In this document: positions 17,500 through 25,621 of the stretch, in pieces | How positions within the stretch are numbered: position 1 is the first letter of the stretch | Layout of the letters: every line of letters starts with the position of its first letter | Source of the DNA: Acidobacteriota bacterium | GTDB lineage: Bacteria; Actinomycetota; Acidimicrobiia; Acidimicrobiales; CADCSY01 | Assembly (NCBI GenBank): GCA_019510095.1 | Contig: JAEKLB010000029.1 | Location: 1-34,744, forward strand | DNA length: 34,744 nt | Direction: 5' to 3' | Notes under the pieces: model-generated | Seen by the model: the letters and a program-made list of their open reading frames with translations, nothing else | The model's database searches: none | Told to the model about the DNA's origin: nothing | Made by a program: the position numbers and the translations under genes

Positions 17500-18715
17500 G
17501 GCCCGCCTGCTTCCAGCCGTCCAGCTCGGCGGCCGCATGACCGAGCTCGTCCAGATAGAGCTCGCGGTTGTGCTGGCCCAGCGTCGGGGCGGGTCGGCGC
17601 AACGTGAGGAGGGCGGGCGACGACTTGAACGAGCCCCATGGCAGCTCGACGGTGCCGGTCCCCTCGTTGGTGGTCGACACGAACATGCCCCGGGCCCGGG
17701 CGTGGTCGTCGCGCACGAACTCGCCTGGTGTGTTCGACGGGTTGCACGGCAAGCCGAATCCCTGACCCCGCTCGAACAGGTCGAGCCGCGACTCCTTGGC
17801 CAGCAGGTCGGCGATGGTGTCCCGGAGGCCTTCGAACAGGTCACGCCGCACCAGCGGGTCGCTGAGCGATGGCTCGGCCAGCTCCTCGGGATGGCCGAGC
17901 ATGGCCAGGAAGGCCTCCCAGTGGTACAGCTGGTGGGTCGACACCTGGAGCTCGCCGTCGGCGCACGCCCAGGCTCCGGTCGGCGGGTAGCCGACGAGGA
18001 TGGAACGCCCCCAGCCTCCGAGCCCTGTCATGTCGTACCGCTCGAGCAGGAAGTCCTTCGACGCCGCCACCTCGTGCACGGCGAGATCGAGGACCTGGCC
18101 GCCGGCGGTGGGCCGGGCCCGCAGGCCGGCCATGGTGCCGAGCGCGGCGTAGATGCCGGCCTCGTCCCACTGCTGCTGGCCGGGGACCGCCACCGGGGGG
18201 CCGTCGGGTGCGCCCGTTCGGTGCATGCCGCCCCCGGCGGCATAGGACGTGAACGCGGTCGCCCGGTGATCGCGCATGGGGCCGGTGAGCCCGAACGGCG
18301 TAACGGCGGTGACGATGGCGTCCGGCCGGGCCCACGCCAGTGTCATGGCGTCGCGGTCCCAGCCGGCCAGGGGCGCGCGCCGGGACGGCGAGATCACGAC
18401 CGCGTCGGCAGTGGCGCCCAGCTCGGCGAGCAGGGGGAGTGCAGCGTCGCTGGTGGCATCCAGCGTGATGCCGCGCTTGTTGGCGTTGTGGCAGGCGAAG
18501 ACCAGGCTGGCCTCTGGAGCGGTGACGCCGTCCTTGAACGGCGGCCGCCGGCGAAGGGCATCCCCGGTCGGCGGCTCGACCTTGACCACGTCGGCGCCGA
18601 GGTCGGCGAGGAGGCGGGTGCCGTAGGCGCCGATGGCACCGGAGAGGTCGAGCACGCGCACGCCGTCGAGCGGCTGTGGCGCGTCTCTCTCGGCTGGGTC
18701 GTGCTGGTCCGCCAT
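17492..18715 (-). CDS. CaiB/BaiF family (class III) CoA-transferase
   Basis: A 407-residue class III CoA-transferase. It opens with PLDGVRVLDLSGAIGAYGTRLLADLGADVVKVE-type text, contains ACHNANKRGITLD, and has its probable catalytic Asp at D184 (QWDEAG). It differs from its downstream neighbour enough to be an old duplicate or a separate specificity. The ATG at 18715 has a strong GGGGAGGA site. A 66-nt gap separates it from the uncharacterised 341-residue gene upstream, and its end overlaps the next CaiB by 8 nt. No terminator is seen in that gap, so it probably belongs to the same transcript. Confidence 0.9.
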   Translation of the reverse strand: MADQHDPAERDAPQPLDGVRVLDLSGAIGAYGTRLLADLGADVVKVEPPTGDALRRRPPFKDGVTAPEASLVFACHNANKRGITLDATSDAALPLLAELGATADAVVISPSRRAPLAGWDRDAMTLAWARPDAIVTAVTPFGLTGPMRDHRATAFTSYAAGGGMHRTGAPDGPPVAVPGQQQWDEAGIYAALGTMAGLRARPTAGGQVLDLAVHEVAASKDFLLERYDMTGLGGWGRSILVGYPPTGAWACADGELQVSTHQLYHWEAFLAMLGHPEELAEPSLSDPLVRRDLFEGLRDTIADLLAKESRLDLFERGQGFGLPCNPSNTPGEFVRDDHARARGMFVSTTNEGTGTVELPWGSFKSSPALLTLRRPAPTLGQHNRELYLDELGHAAAELDGWKQAGLV

Positions 18716-18781
18716 GGTCCTCCCCGGGTGCGGACGGCGGTCTACCGCGCCAGCGAGGCGAAGTCCAGCACAGCCCGTGCG

Positions 18782-19807
18782 CTAGGGGATCGCGACCGTC
18801 TGGGAGAGGGTGGCGCCCCAGCTGTGCAGGGCAGCGGCGTGGAGGTTGCCGAGGCCGCCGGCAACACAGAAGAGCATGGCCTCCTCGTCCTGCACGAGGT
18901 GGACGCGGCCGTCGTGGCCGACGCGGCCGTGGGCGTTCAGCGAGGGGTGGTAGGCGGGCGGCCACCAGTCGACGGGCAGCGCGGCGTGGTCCCAGAGCAG
19001 CCGCCTGACCTCGTCGGCCTCGGGGATGTCGCGGGCGATGATCTCGGCCCAGACCGGGTTGATGCAGACGAGCATCTCCGAGAACGCCGACGAGGTGAGG
19101 AAGCCGTTGGCACCCGGGTAGGCGCACGACTTGCCGATCAGCTCGAGCAGGTCGGGACCGTTGTCGGCGACCAGGTCGCAGATGTTGGCCGTGCCCATGG
19201 CGCCGTACACCGTGACGGCGTCGCCGCTGACGCCTCGGCGTTCGGCCAGGGGCGCCCAGGGCGACCGCTCCTCCCACTCGCCGAACACGATGCCGGTGAC
19301 TCGCCCCGGTGTTCCGAAGACGCTCTGCGACGTGGTCCCGATGCGCTGGCCGCCGACGTTGCGCATCACCAGGCGCACGGCCCGGCCGATGGTGGGTGCC
19401 GAGCCGGCCACGCCGCCGAGGCAGCCGGCGCCGAACGGGATGCCGAGCTGGTGGCGGATCGGGCCGTTGACGAGCATGGCCGGCACGACCGAGCCGGTGG
19501 TGGCGTTCAGCGCATGGAGGTCGAAGTCCTCGATGGCCATGGCCTCGATCGACGCCCGGAGGAGCGGCAGCGCCGCTGCCGGGGCGCCGGCCATCACGGC
19601 GTTGATGGCGAGCTTCTCCATCGTGCAGGGCGCGCCCGACGGCGGGAGCGTTGCGATGACGTCGTCGGGGTCGGCGCCGCCGAGGAACCGGGTGACCCGC
19701 TCGGGCGTGGGCGGGATCAGGGGGAGGCCGTCACCCCAGCCGCGCGCCAGGGCGTCGGCGGTGAAGGCTTCGATGTCGGCCGGTACCTCGAGCGCGGCGC
19801 TGGGCAC
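18782..19807 (-). CDS. Uncharacterised partner of the CGSC protein
   Basis: A 341-residue cytoplasmic protein with no function I recognise. It opens with a conserved-looking motif RGWGDGLPLIPPTPERV (22-38), followed by C61 in PCTMEKLAINAVMAG, FGAGCLGG, ANICDLV, KSCAYPGANG, LVCINP and LFCVAGG. Several Cys thus sit in glycine-rich contexts, which may indicate metal or thiol chemistry. Proteins opening with a DGLPxxPPT motif are, from memory, found beside UGSC-family proteins, as here. The start is GTG at 19807, one base after the stop of the CGSC gene (TGACGTG), so the pair is tightly coupled. It is not a known CoA enzyme, yet it lies inside a CoA-catabolic operon. Confidence 0.7.
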   Translation of the reverse strand: MPSAALEVPADIEAFTADALARGWGDGLPLIPPTPERVTRFLGGADPDDVIATLPPSGAPCTMEKLAINAVMAGAPAAALPLLRASIEAMAIEDFDLHALNATTGSVVPAMLVNGPIRHQLGIPFGAGCLGGVAGSAPTIGRAVRLVMRNVGGQRIGTTSQSVFGTPGRVTGIVFGEWEERSPWAPLAERRGVSGDAVTVYGAMGTANICDLVADNGPDLLELIGKSCAYPGANGFLTSSAFSEMLVCINPVWAEIIARDIPEADEVRRLLWDHAALPVDWWPPAYHPSLNAHGRVGHDGRVHLVQDEEAMLFCVAGGLGNLHAAALHSWGATLSQTVAIP

Positions 19808-19808
19808 G

Positions 19809-20648
19809 TCAGCCCGTGGTGATGCCGAGCACGTCGACGAGCGTGTCGAAGAGCTGGCTGCCGATGGCCCGGACCTCGTCCTCGGGGCGGGTGTCGAGCG
19901 GGTACGGCAGGACGACGAAGCGGAGGTTGGGCCGGCCGTACTGGCTCGCCAGCATGCGACCCAGCCCTTCGAAGTGCTCGGTGACCACCGCGACGGTCGC
20001 GAGACCGGCATCGGCGGCCGCCACCGCGTCCTTGATCGTCCACGACGTGCACGAGCCGCAGTTGCCGAGGCCGACGACGGCCACGTCGAGCTCCTCGAGG
20101 AACCTGGCGTAGGCGTGATGGTGCTCGGCGCCCTCCGGCCCAGCCAGGCCCTGGATGTGCCGGAACGACGAGGTCGCCGCGCCGGCCGCGGTCAGGCGCG
20201 CCGACCACTCCTCGCTCATCCAGTCCCACGATCGCCACAGGACGTCGACGCGGAAGCCGACCCGGCGCCCGGCGATCGGACCGGCGTCAGGGCCGGGGTC
20301 GCGGTTGCCGCCCTCGGGCCGGCTGGTCGGGTCGAGCACCAGCAGGGTGCCGGGTCCCGCGGGCGCGGGGGCGCCCGCCATCTCGCGCGGGTCCTCGACC
20401 ACCACGCCACCGGCGGGCGGGAGGCTGGGCCGCAGGCGGGACTCGATGACCTCGCGGAGGGCGGTTGGCGGCAGGACGCAGTCGAGGCACTCGACTCGGG
20501 CGAGGTCGATGGCGACCCTCGCGGTGGCGCCGTCCCACGCGGTGAGCCTCAGTTCGACGCCGTCGCCGCTGACGATGGCCCGGAGGTGGTCGAGGGCCTG
20601 CTCCACGCCGTCACGAGAGGCCTGAACGTCGATCGCCACCGGACGCAC
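19809..20648 (-). CDS. UGSC-family protein, Cys form, with NifU-like N-terminal domain
   Basis: A 279-residue protein with two parts. Residues about 1-85 resemble the NifU C-terminal Fe-S domain: GDGVELRLT, a beta strand, then C54-L-D-C57, PPTALREVIESRL and VVVEDP. Residues about 100-279 carry LGNCGSCTSW, with C197-G-S-C200 matching the redox-like motif of the UGSC family, where the first Cys is often selenocysteine. Here the codon is TGC, so no selenocysteine is needed. Two CxxC-type sites in one protein suggest an Fe-S or disulfide redox role, but the activity is unknown. It starts at GTG 20648 (an in-frame GTG three codons later is an alternative) and heads the 12-gene minus-strand run. 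Confidence 0.75.
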   Translation of the reverse strand: MRPVAIDVQASRDGVEQALDHLRAIVSGDGVELRLTAWDGATARVAIDLARVECLDCVLPPTALREVIESRLRPSLPPAGGVVVEDPREMAGAPAPAGPGTLLVLDPTSRPEGGNRDPGPDAGPIAGRRVGFRVDVLWRSWDWMSEEWSARLTAAGAATSSFRHIQGLAGPEGAEHHHAYARFLEELDVAVVGLGNCGSCTSWTIKDAVAAADAGLATVAVVTEHFEGLGRMLASQYGRPNLRFVVLPYPLDTRPEDEVRAIGSQLFDTLVDVLGITTG

Positions 20649-20677
20649 GGTACTGCGGTGGGCGGTAGAACGTCCGG

Positions 20678-21805
20678 GTGCCTCCCCTCGCCACCGGTGG
20701 GCCGCTCGCCGGCCTGCGCGTCCTCGACACCGCCACCTTCTATGCCGGGCCGATGATCTCGACCCTGCTCGCCGACCAGGGGGCCGACGTGGTGAAGGTC
20801 GAGCCGCCGGGCGGGGACGACTACCGCCACCAGATCGGGCGCATGTGGACGCTCTTGGCCCGCAACAAGCGGTCGATCGTGCTCGACCTGGCCACCGATG
20901 GCGGGCGCGACGAGCTGCTCGAGCTGGTGGGCGCGGCCGACGTGATCGTCCTCAACATGCCGCTGGCCACCTTGGCCAAGCGGGGGCTCGACCACGCGAC
21001 CCTGCTGGTCCGCAACCCGGCGTTGGTCATCGCCCAGGTCACCGCGTTCGGCATGGACGGCCCAGAGGCCGACAGGCCAGGCAACGGCACCGTGGCCGAG
21101 GCCTACAGCGGCCTCACCCACATGACCGGCGACCCTGCCGGCAGCCCGGTGCTGGCGTCGGTGCCGGTCGGCGATGCCGTGACCGGCTTCGCCGGCGCCT
21201 TCGCCGTGCTGGCGGCCTGCTACCGGCGGCTGGCGACCGGAGGTGGCGGGGTGGTGATCGACGTCAATCCGTTGGAGGCCATGCTGCATGTGGCCGGGAC
21301 CATGCTCACCGCTCACTCCGGGGACGGCCAGCCGCCGAGCCGGCTCGGCAGCCAGCTGCTGGGGTCGGTGGTGCGCAACGTCTTCCCGACCGCCGACGAC
21401 CGATGGGTGGCGATCAGCCTCTCCTCGGCGCGCCACGTGGCGGACGGCGCCGCGCTGGTGGGCCACGACGGCCGCAGCAGCGAGCTCGACGACAGCGTCC
21501 GGGCCTGGACGTCGAGGCACACCCAGGACGAGGTGCTCGCCGCGTTCGTGCAGGCCCGCCTCCCGATCGGGCCGGTGCAGGATGCCGCCGAGGTCGTCGC
21601 CCACCCGCACGTGGTGGCGCGGGGCAGCGTGCGGCGGGTGCAGACGGCCGAGGCCGGCCCGGTGTGGTCGCCGGGGCCTGCCCCTCGTGTGCTCGGCGCC
21701 GAGGCCGATCTGCCGTGGCGCACGCCCGATCTCGACGAGCACCACGCCGACGTCCGCCACGACTGGCTGGGCCGGCCCGCGAAAGAACAACTTGGGCGGC
21801 CGTAG
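20678..21805 (+). CDS. CaiB/BaiF family (class III) CoA-transferase
   Basis: A 375-residue class III CoA-transferase with GLRVLDTATFYAGP, LADQGADVVKVEPP, ARNKRSIVLDL and the likely catalytic Asp D166 in PVGDAVTG. It is the third CaiB in the window and the only one on the plus strand. The GTG at 20678 has no clear Shine-Dalgarno; TAGAAC six nt upstream could be a -10 for a leaderless or near-leaderless message. Only 29 bp separate it from the divergent CGSC gene, so the two must share one small control region. It converges on the ligase gene, with a hairpin between them. Confidence 0.9.
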   Translation: MPPLATGGPLAGLRVLDTATFYAGPMISTLLADQGADVVKVEPPGGDDYRHQIGRMWTLLARNKRSIVLDLATDGGRDELLELVGAADVIVLNMPLATLAKRGLDHATLLVRNPALVIAQVTAFGMDGPEADRPGNGTVAEAYSGLTHMTGDPAGSPVLASVPVGDAVTGFAGAFAVLAACYRRLATGGGGVVIDVNPLEAMLHVAGTMLTAHSGDGQPPSRLGSQLLGSVVRNVFPTADDRWVAISLSSARHVADGAALVGHDGRSSELDDSVRAWTSRHTQDEVLAAFVQARLPIGPVQDAAEVVAHPHVVARGSVRRVQTAEAGPVWSPGPAPRVLGAEADLPWRTPDLDEHHADVRHDWLGRPAKEQLGRP

Positions 21806-21832
21806 GCCGATCCGCACCGCACGTCTACGGCC
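21798..21832. terminator. Possible bidirectional hairpin between convergent genes
   Basis: GGCCGTAG (21798-21805, containing the CaiB stop) pairs with CTACGGCC (21825-21832), giving an 8-bp stem with a 19-nt loop; CTT and AAG just outside can extend it past a bulge. There is no T-tract and the loop is long, so this is a weak terminator candidate. Confidence 0.3.
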
Positions 21833-21877
21833 AAGCCGTCGCGGCCGGGCAAGTGGTTCTACAGCGGGCTGGGTGGG

Positions 21878-23311
21878 CTAGCCCTCCCGGAGGCGGCGGC
21901 GGAGGAGCTTGCCGGTCTCGTTGCGGGGGAGCTCGTCGCGGAACTCCCACAGGGTGGGGACCTTGAAGCCGGCCAGCCGCTCGCGCGCGAACGCGCGGAG
22001 GTCCTCCGGCAGTGGGTCCCTGCCGGGGTGGGCGGGGACGACGTAGGCCTTGACGACCTCGCCCCAGCGGCGGTCGGGCACACCGACGACACCTGCCTCG
22101 CGCACCATGGGGTGGGTGGCCAGCACGTCCTCAACCTCGAGGGCTTCGACGTTCTCGCCGCCCCGGATGATGCGGTCGCCGGCCCGGCCCACCAGGTAGA
22201 GGTAGCCCTCGTCGTCGAGGCGGCCGAGGTCGCCGGTGTGCACCCAGCCGTCGTCGGCCGGCAGGTAGACGTGGTCGGCCCGGTAGTGCACCTCGCCCAC
22301 GCCGCCGTCGTCGGGGCCGACCACCTTCAGCTCGACACCTGGCGCCGCACGACCGACCGACTGGAGGATGTGGCGCTTGCCGGCCAGCGCCTCGCGGTGG
22401 TCGTCGATGGTGAGCGCGGTGATCGGGCTCCCCTCGGTCATGCCGTAGACGTTGCAGAGGCCGACGCCGGGCATGGCCCGCTGCATGGCATCAAGGGTGT
22501 CGGGGTGGATCGGCGCCGCGCCGTAGGACAGGACCTGCAGCGTGCCGATGTCGAGACGCCCGTCCTCGAGCAGGCGGTCGATCATGGTCGGCACCAGCAG
22601 CGCATGGGTCGTGCCCAACGTGCCGAGCCACTCCCACGCCTCGATCGTGAACGGTGGCGACAACACGATCGTGCCGTTGCGGGCGAGGGTGATGAGCACG
22701 TTGCCGACGCCGGCGATGTGCTGGAAGGGCGACATCGTGCAGTACACGGAGTCGGGGCCCACCTTGGTGATCGGCACGCTGTTGCGGACCCGTGCGGCCA
22801 GGCGCCACTGGGGGACCGGCACCGACTTGGGCACGCCGGTCGTTCCCGAGGTGTGCATGATGACCACGATCTCGTCGGGCCCGGGATCGTCGTCGAGCGA
22901 CCGCGACGAGAGGCCGAAGTCGGGTATGGCCTCGACTCGCTGCCACGGGTGCGCCGCGGTGGCCGCGGCCTCGACGTAGTCGGCGTCGGCGACGACGACG
23001 GGCGAGTGGTACCGGGCCAGGCAGGCGGTCAGCTCCCGCGAGGCCTGCCGGGGGCCGACGGCGGCGAGGGGCCGCCGGGAGTGCGCCCCCGCCACCAGCA
23101 GGGCCACCGCACCGAAGCCGGACGCGACGAGCGCTGGCACCGGCTCGCCCGGGGGCGCGCCGATCTCGTCGAGCCAGTCGGCGGCGGCCGCCGCCCGCTG
23201 CCAGAGCTCGTGGCCCGTCCACTGCCCGGCCGGCGTGATGACGGCGATGCGGTCCGAGCCCTTGAGGGCCCGCACGCCTTGGCTCCAGGTGTGCAGCGAG
23301 TCGATGCCCAA
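21878..23311 (-). CDS. AMP-forming acyl-CoA ligase (ANL superfamily)
   Basis: A 477-residue acyl-CoA synthetase that would activate a carboxylic acid through an acyl-AMP. All core motifs are there: P-loop HTSGTTGVPKS (153-163), YGMTEGSP (289-296), GWVHTGDLG, the hinge GRAGDRIIRGGENVE, and the adenylation Lys K468 in NETGKLL. At 477 residues it is shorter than most FadD proteins because the N-terminal domain is compact. The start is TTG at 23311, one base after the ECH stop (TGACTTG), so translation is likely coupled; an internal start cannot be excluded as no Shine-Dalgarno is obvious. With the ECH it forms a two-gene unit. Confidence 0.9.
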   Translation of the reverse strand: MGIDSLHTWSQGVRALKGSDRIAVITPAGQWTGHELWQRAAAAADWLDEIGAPPGEPVPALVASGFGAVALLVAGAHSRRPLAAVGPRQASRELTACLARYHSPVVVADADYVEAAATAAHPWQRVEAIPDFGLSSRSLDDDPGPDEIVVIMHTSGTTGVPKSVPVPQWRLAARVRNSVPITKVGPDSVYCTMSPFQHIAGVGNVLITLARNGTIVLSPPFTIEAWEWLGTLGTTHALLVPTMIDRLLEDGRLDIGTLQVLSYGAAPIHPDTLDAMQRAMPGVGLCNVYGMTEGSPITALTIDDHREALAGKRHILQSVGRAAPGVELKVVGPDDGGVGEVHYRADHVYLPADDGWVHTGDLGRLDDEGYLYLVGRAGDRIIRGGENVEALEVEDVLATHPMVREAGVVGVPDRRWGEVVKAYVVPAHPGRDPLPEDLRAFARERLAGFKVPTLWEFRDELPRNETGKLLRRRLREG

Positions 23312-23312
23312 G

Positions 23313-24101
23313 TCAGCGGATGCGGGGCTTGGGCCGGACGACCTCGCCCCGGTCGACGTCGTTCTCGCCGATCGTGTTGCCGAGCTGCACGTACATCAGG
23401 GCCATGCCGAGGGCTGCCGATCGGGTGAGGTCGAGCGACTGCCACATCGCCTTGACCGTTCCCTGGGTGGCGACCGACGGCTTGGCCGCGACGGTGGCGG
23501 CGATCCAGTGGGCGTGGTCCCAGAGCTCGTCGCGCGGGATGATCTCGCTGACCAGGCCGATCTGGAGGGCCCGGTCGGCGCTCATGCGCTCGTCGAGCCC
23601 CATCAGCGCCCATCGGATCGCTTCGCCGTAGGGCACCCGGTGGCGGAGTCCGATCGGCTCGCACGCCGAGGTCATGCCATAGGTGACGTGGGGATCGAAG
23701 AACTGGGCGTCATCGGAGCAGATCACGATGTCGCTCTCGTTGATCCAGTACTGGGCGCCGCCGGCGACGATGCCCTGCACCGCGCACACGATCGGCTTCC
23801 ACACGAGGTTGCTCTTCGGCCCGAGGCGCATGCCGGGGTCGATGCCCATGAACGGGATCGGGGGCTCCGATTCAGTTCCCTCGGTGGCCCGCTCGGTCAC
23901 GTCGACGCCGGCGCTGAAGGCGCGGCCGTTGGCCCGCAGCACGACGACGTTGACGCGGTCGTCGTCACGGATCTCGCCCCAGAGGGCGAAGAACTCCATC
24001 CGCATCTGGTCGTTGAACGAGTTCAGCTTGTCGGGCCGGTTGAGGGTCACGGTTGCGACCTTGTCGTCGCCCACCTCGTAGAGAAGCGTCTCGTAGGCCA
24101 T
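23313..24101 (-). CDS. Enoyl-CoA hydratase/isomerase family protein
   Basis: A 262-residue crotonase-fold protein. It has VATVTLNRPDKLNSFN, the oxyanion loop GRAFSAGVDV and the second loop QGIVAGGAQYW. The Glu positions of classical hydratases are again altered: VAGGAQYWINESDI and FFDPHVTYGM lack the usual GxGxE and PE motifs, so the reaction may be other than simple hydration. It starts at ATG 24101; a GAGAGAGG stretch about 12 nt upstream may bind ribosomes. The much longer frame reading upstream of this ATG is antisense to the ACAD gene and is not coding. It pairs with the ligase downstream and diverges from the ACAD. Confidence 0.87.
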   Translation of the reverse strand: MAYETLLYEVGDDKVATVTLNRPDKLNSFNDQMRMEFFALWGEIRDDDRVNVVVLRANGRAFSAGVDVTERATEGTESEPPIPFMGIDPGMRLGPKSNLVWKPIVCAVQGIVAGGAQYWINESDIVICSDDAQFFDPHVTYGMTSACEPIGLRHRVPYGEAIRWALMGLDERMSADRALQIGLVSEIIPRDELWDHAHWIAATVAAKPSVATQGTVKAMWQSLDLTRSAALGMALMYVQLGNTIGENDVDRGEVVRPKPRIR

Positions 24102-24142
24102 GGTCGTCGTGCCGCCTCTCTCGGTCGGTCGGAAGGGGGGCG

Positions 24143-24152
24143 AGGTTACTGT
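24143..24152. promoter_or_regulatory. Overlapping divergent -10 elements
   Basis: The 10-bp AGGTTACTGT contains TACTGT on the plus strand (24147-24152) and TAACCT on the minus strand (24148-24143), sharing two bases. Start sites about 7 nt away would give leaders of about 33 nt for the ACAD (with GGGGAG) and 35 nt for the ECH. The element matches 8 of 10 bases of the one at 34335-34344. Confidence 0.4.
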
Positions 24153-24191
24153 TCGAGGCTCGCGTGCGAAGAGGGGATCGGGGAGCCGACC

Positions 24192-25526
24192 ATGGCATGG
24201 GACTTCGAGACTGAGCCCGAGTTCGAGCGGCAGCTGGCGTGGATGCGGGCGTTCGTCCGCGATGAGATCTTGCCCCTGGAGACCCTTGTCGACGAATGGC
24301 GACGCGCCGGCGGTTCCGCCCGGTTCGCCCGGGCCACGGCGCCATTGAAGGAAGAGGTCAAGCGGCAGGGGCTGTGGGCCGCCCACCTCCCGCCCGAGCT
24401 CGGCGGCCACGGTTTCGGCCAGGTCCGCCTCGGCCTCATGCACGAGATCCTCGGGCGCTCCGAGTTGGCCCCGGCGATCTTCGGCAACAACGCGCCCGAT
24501 TCCGGCAACGCCGAGCTGCTGGCCATCGGCGGCACCGAGGAGCAGAAGAAGACCTGGATGGAGCCGCTCCTCGCCGGCGAGCTGCGATCGGCGTACTCGA
24601 TGACCGAGCCGGGCGCCGGCGCCGATCCGACGATGCTCACCACCGCTGCCGTTCGCGACGGTGGTGAGTGGGTGATCAACGGCCACAAGTGGTTCACGTC
24701 GAACGCGTCGGTGTCCGACTTCTTGATCGTCATGTGCCGCACCAACGACGATCCCGACTCGGAGCCTCGCAAGAGCTACTCGATGATCGTGGTACCGACC
24801 GACACGCCGGGCGTCGAGGTGGTGCGCGACATCGCGTGCATGAGCGACCCGGAGCCGGTGCCCGGCATGCCCGGCCATCACTGCGAGGTGCTCTATCGCG
24901 ACGTCCGGGTGCCGTTCGACAACGTGATCGGCGGGGAGGACGGCATCGGCCAGGGCTTCGTGCTGGCCCAACGCCGGCTCGGGCCCGGCCGCATCCATCA
25001 CGCCATGCGCTGGCTCGGCCAGTGCCAGCGGGCGTTCGACACCATGTGCGAGCGGGCCGTGACCCGGCGGGCGTCGGGCTCCTTGCTGGCCGAGAAGCAG
25101 CTCGTCCAGGAGATGGTCGCCGAGAGCTGGGCCGAGATGCAGGCAGCCCGGCTGGTCACGCTTCAGGCCGCGTGGAAGATGGACCAGCTGGTCGCCGCCG
25201 GTGGCCACCACAGCGATGCCCGCATCGAGATCGGCGTCATCAAGTTCTGGGGCGCGCGCGTCCTGCACAACGTCATCGACCGGTCCATCCAGGTCTATGG
25301 CTCGCTGGGCTACAGCAGCGACCTGCCCCTCGAGGCCATGTACCGGCGGGCTCGCGCCGCCCGCATCCTCGACGGCCCCGACGAGGTGCACAAGGTCAGC
25401 GTCGCCCGCCAGCTGCTGAAGGGCTACCGCCCGGCCGACATCCCGACTGAGCACGTCCCCACCCGCCGCGCCGCCGCCCTCGCCAAGCTCGGGGACCTCC
25501 TCGACCTCGAGGCCGCCAACACCTGA
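24192..25526 (+). CDS. Acyl-CoA dehydrogenase, ACAD10/11 (LvaC-like) type
   Basis: A 444-residue ACAD. It has YSMTEPGAGADPT, the nucleotide-handling WVINGHKWFTSNAS segment, and the C-terminal ARILDGPDEVHKVSVARQLL. In that motif the medium-chain catalytic Glu is replaced by Asp (D394), a feature of the ACAD10/ACAD11 group. In that group some members act with an APH-fold kinase on phosphorylated 4-hydroxyacyl-CoA, removing phosphate. Such a kinase is encoded at 27295-28329, about 1.8 kb away, so a shared pathway is plausible though not shown. The ATG at 24192 follows GGGGAG. No membrane or signal sequence. Confidence 0.9.
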   Translation: MAWDFETEPEFERQLAWMRAFVRDEILPLETLVDEWRRAGGSARFARATAPLKEEVKRQGLWAAHLPPELGGHGFGQVRLGLMHEILGRSELAPAIFGNNAPDSGNAELLAIGGTEEQKKTWMEPLLAGELRSAYSMTEPGAGADPTMLTTAAVRDGGEWVINGHKWFTSNASVSDFLIVMCRTNDDPDSEPRKSYSMIVVPTDTPGVEVVRDIACMSDPEPVPGMPGHHCEVLYRDVRVPFDNVIGGEDGIGQGFVLAQRRLGPGRIHHAMRWLGQCQRAFDTMCERAVTRRASGSLLAEKQLVQEMVAESWAEMQAARLVTLQAAWKMDQLVAAGGHHSDARIEIGVIKFWGARVLHNVIDRSIQVYGSLGYSSDLPLEAMYRRARAARILDGPDEVHKVSVARQLLKGYRPADIPTEHVPTRRAAALAKLGDLLDLEAANT

Positions 25527-25540
25527 CGCACGCCCCCTAC

Positions 25541-25591
25541 CGTTCTTCGGCGACTCATGGGTGGCTGGGAGGCACGAGACGCCAAAGAACG
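25541..25591. terminator. Long interrupted hairpin between convergent genes
   Basis: CGTTCTTCGGCG (25541-25552) pairs with CGCCAAAGAACG (25580-25591) with one mismatch. Past an A/A bulge, CTCATG and CACGAG extend the stem with one further mismatch, and outside it CCTA (25536-25539) can pair with TAGG (25595-25598). It sits 15 nt past the ACAD stop and 31 nt before the end of the convergent amidohydrolase gene, so it is well placed as a bidirectional terminator. A short ATTTA follows on the plus strand. Confidence 0.65.
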
Positions 25592-25621
25592 ATTTAGGTC
25601 GCCCTCTGCCATGCGTTCGCG

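Noticed and set aside
17045-19822. A 925-codon plus-strand open frame antisense to the two CaiB genes and the CGSC partner
   Set aside because: Composition is Arg/Gly/Ala/Val low-complexity typical of GC-rich antisense frames; the genes on the other strand have clear motifs and ribosome sites.
20052-20063. Selenocysteine at the first position of the CGSC motif
   Set aside because: The codon is TGC, not TGA, and there is no in-frame stop needing recoding, so ordinary cysteine is encoded.
23235-24191. A long in-frame extension upstream of the ACAD start at 24192
   Set aside because: It runs antisense to the ECH; ATG 24192 has a ribosome site and begins the normal ACAD N-terminus.
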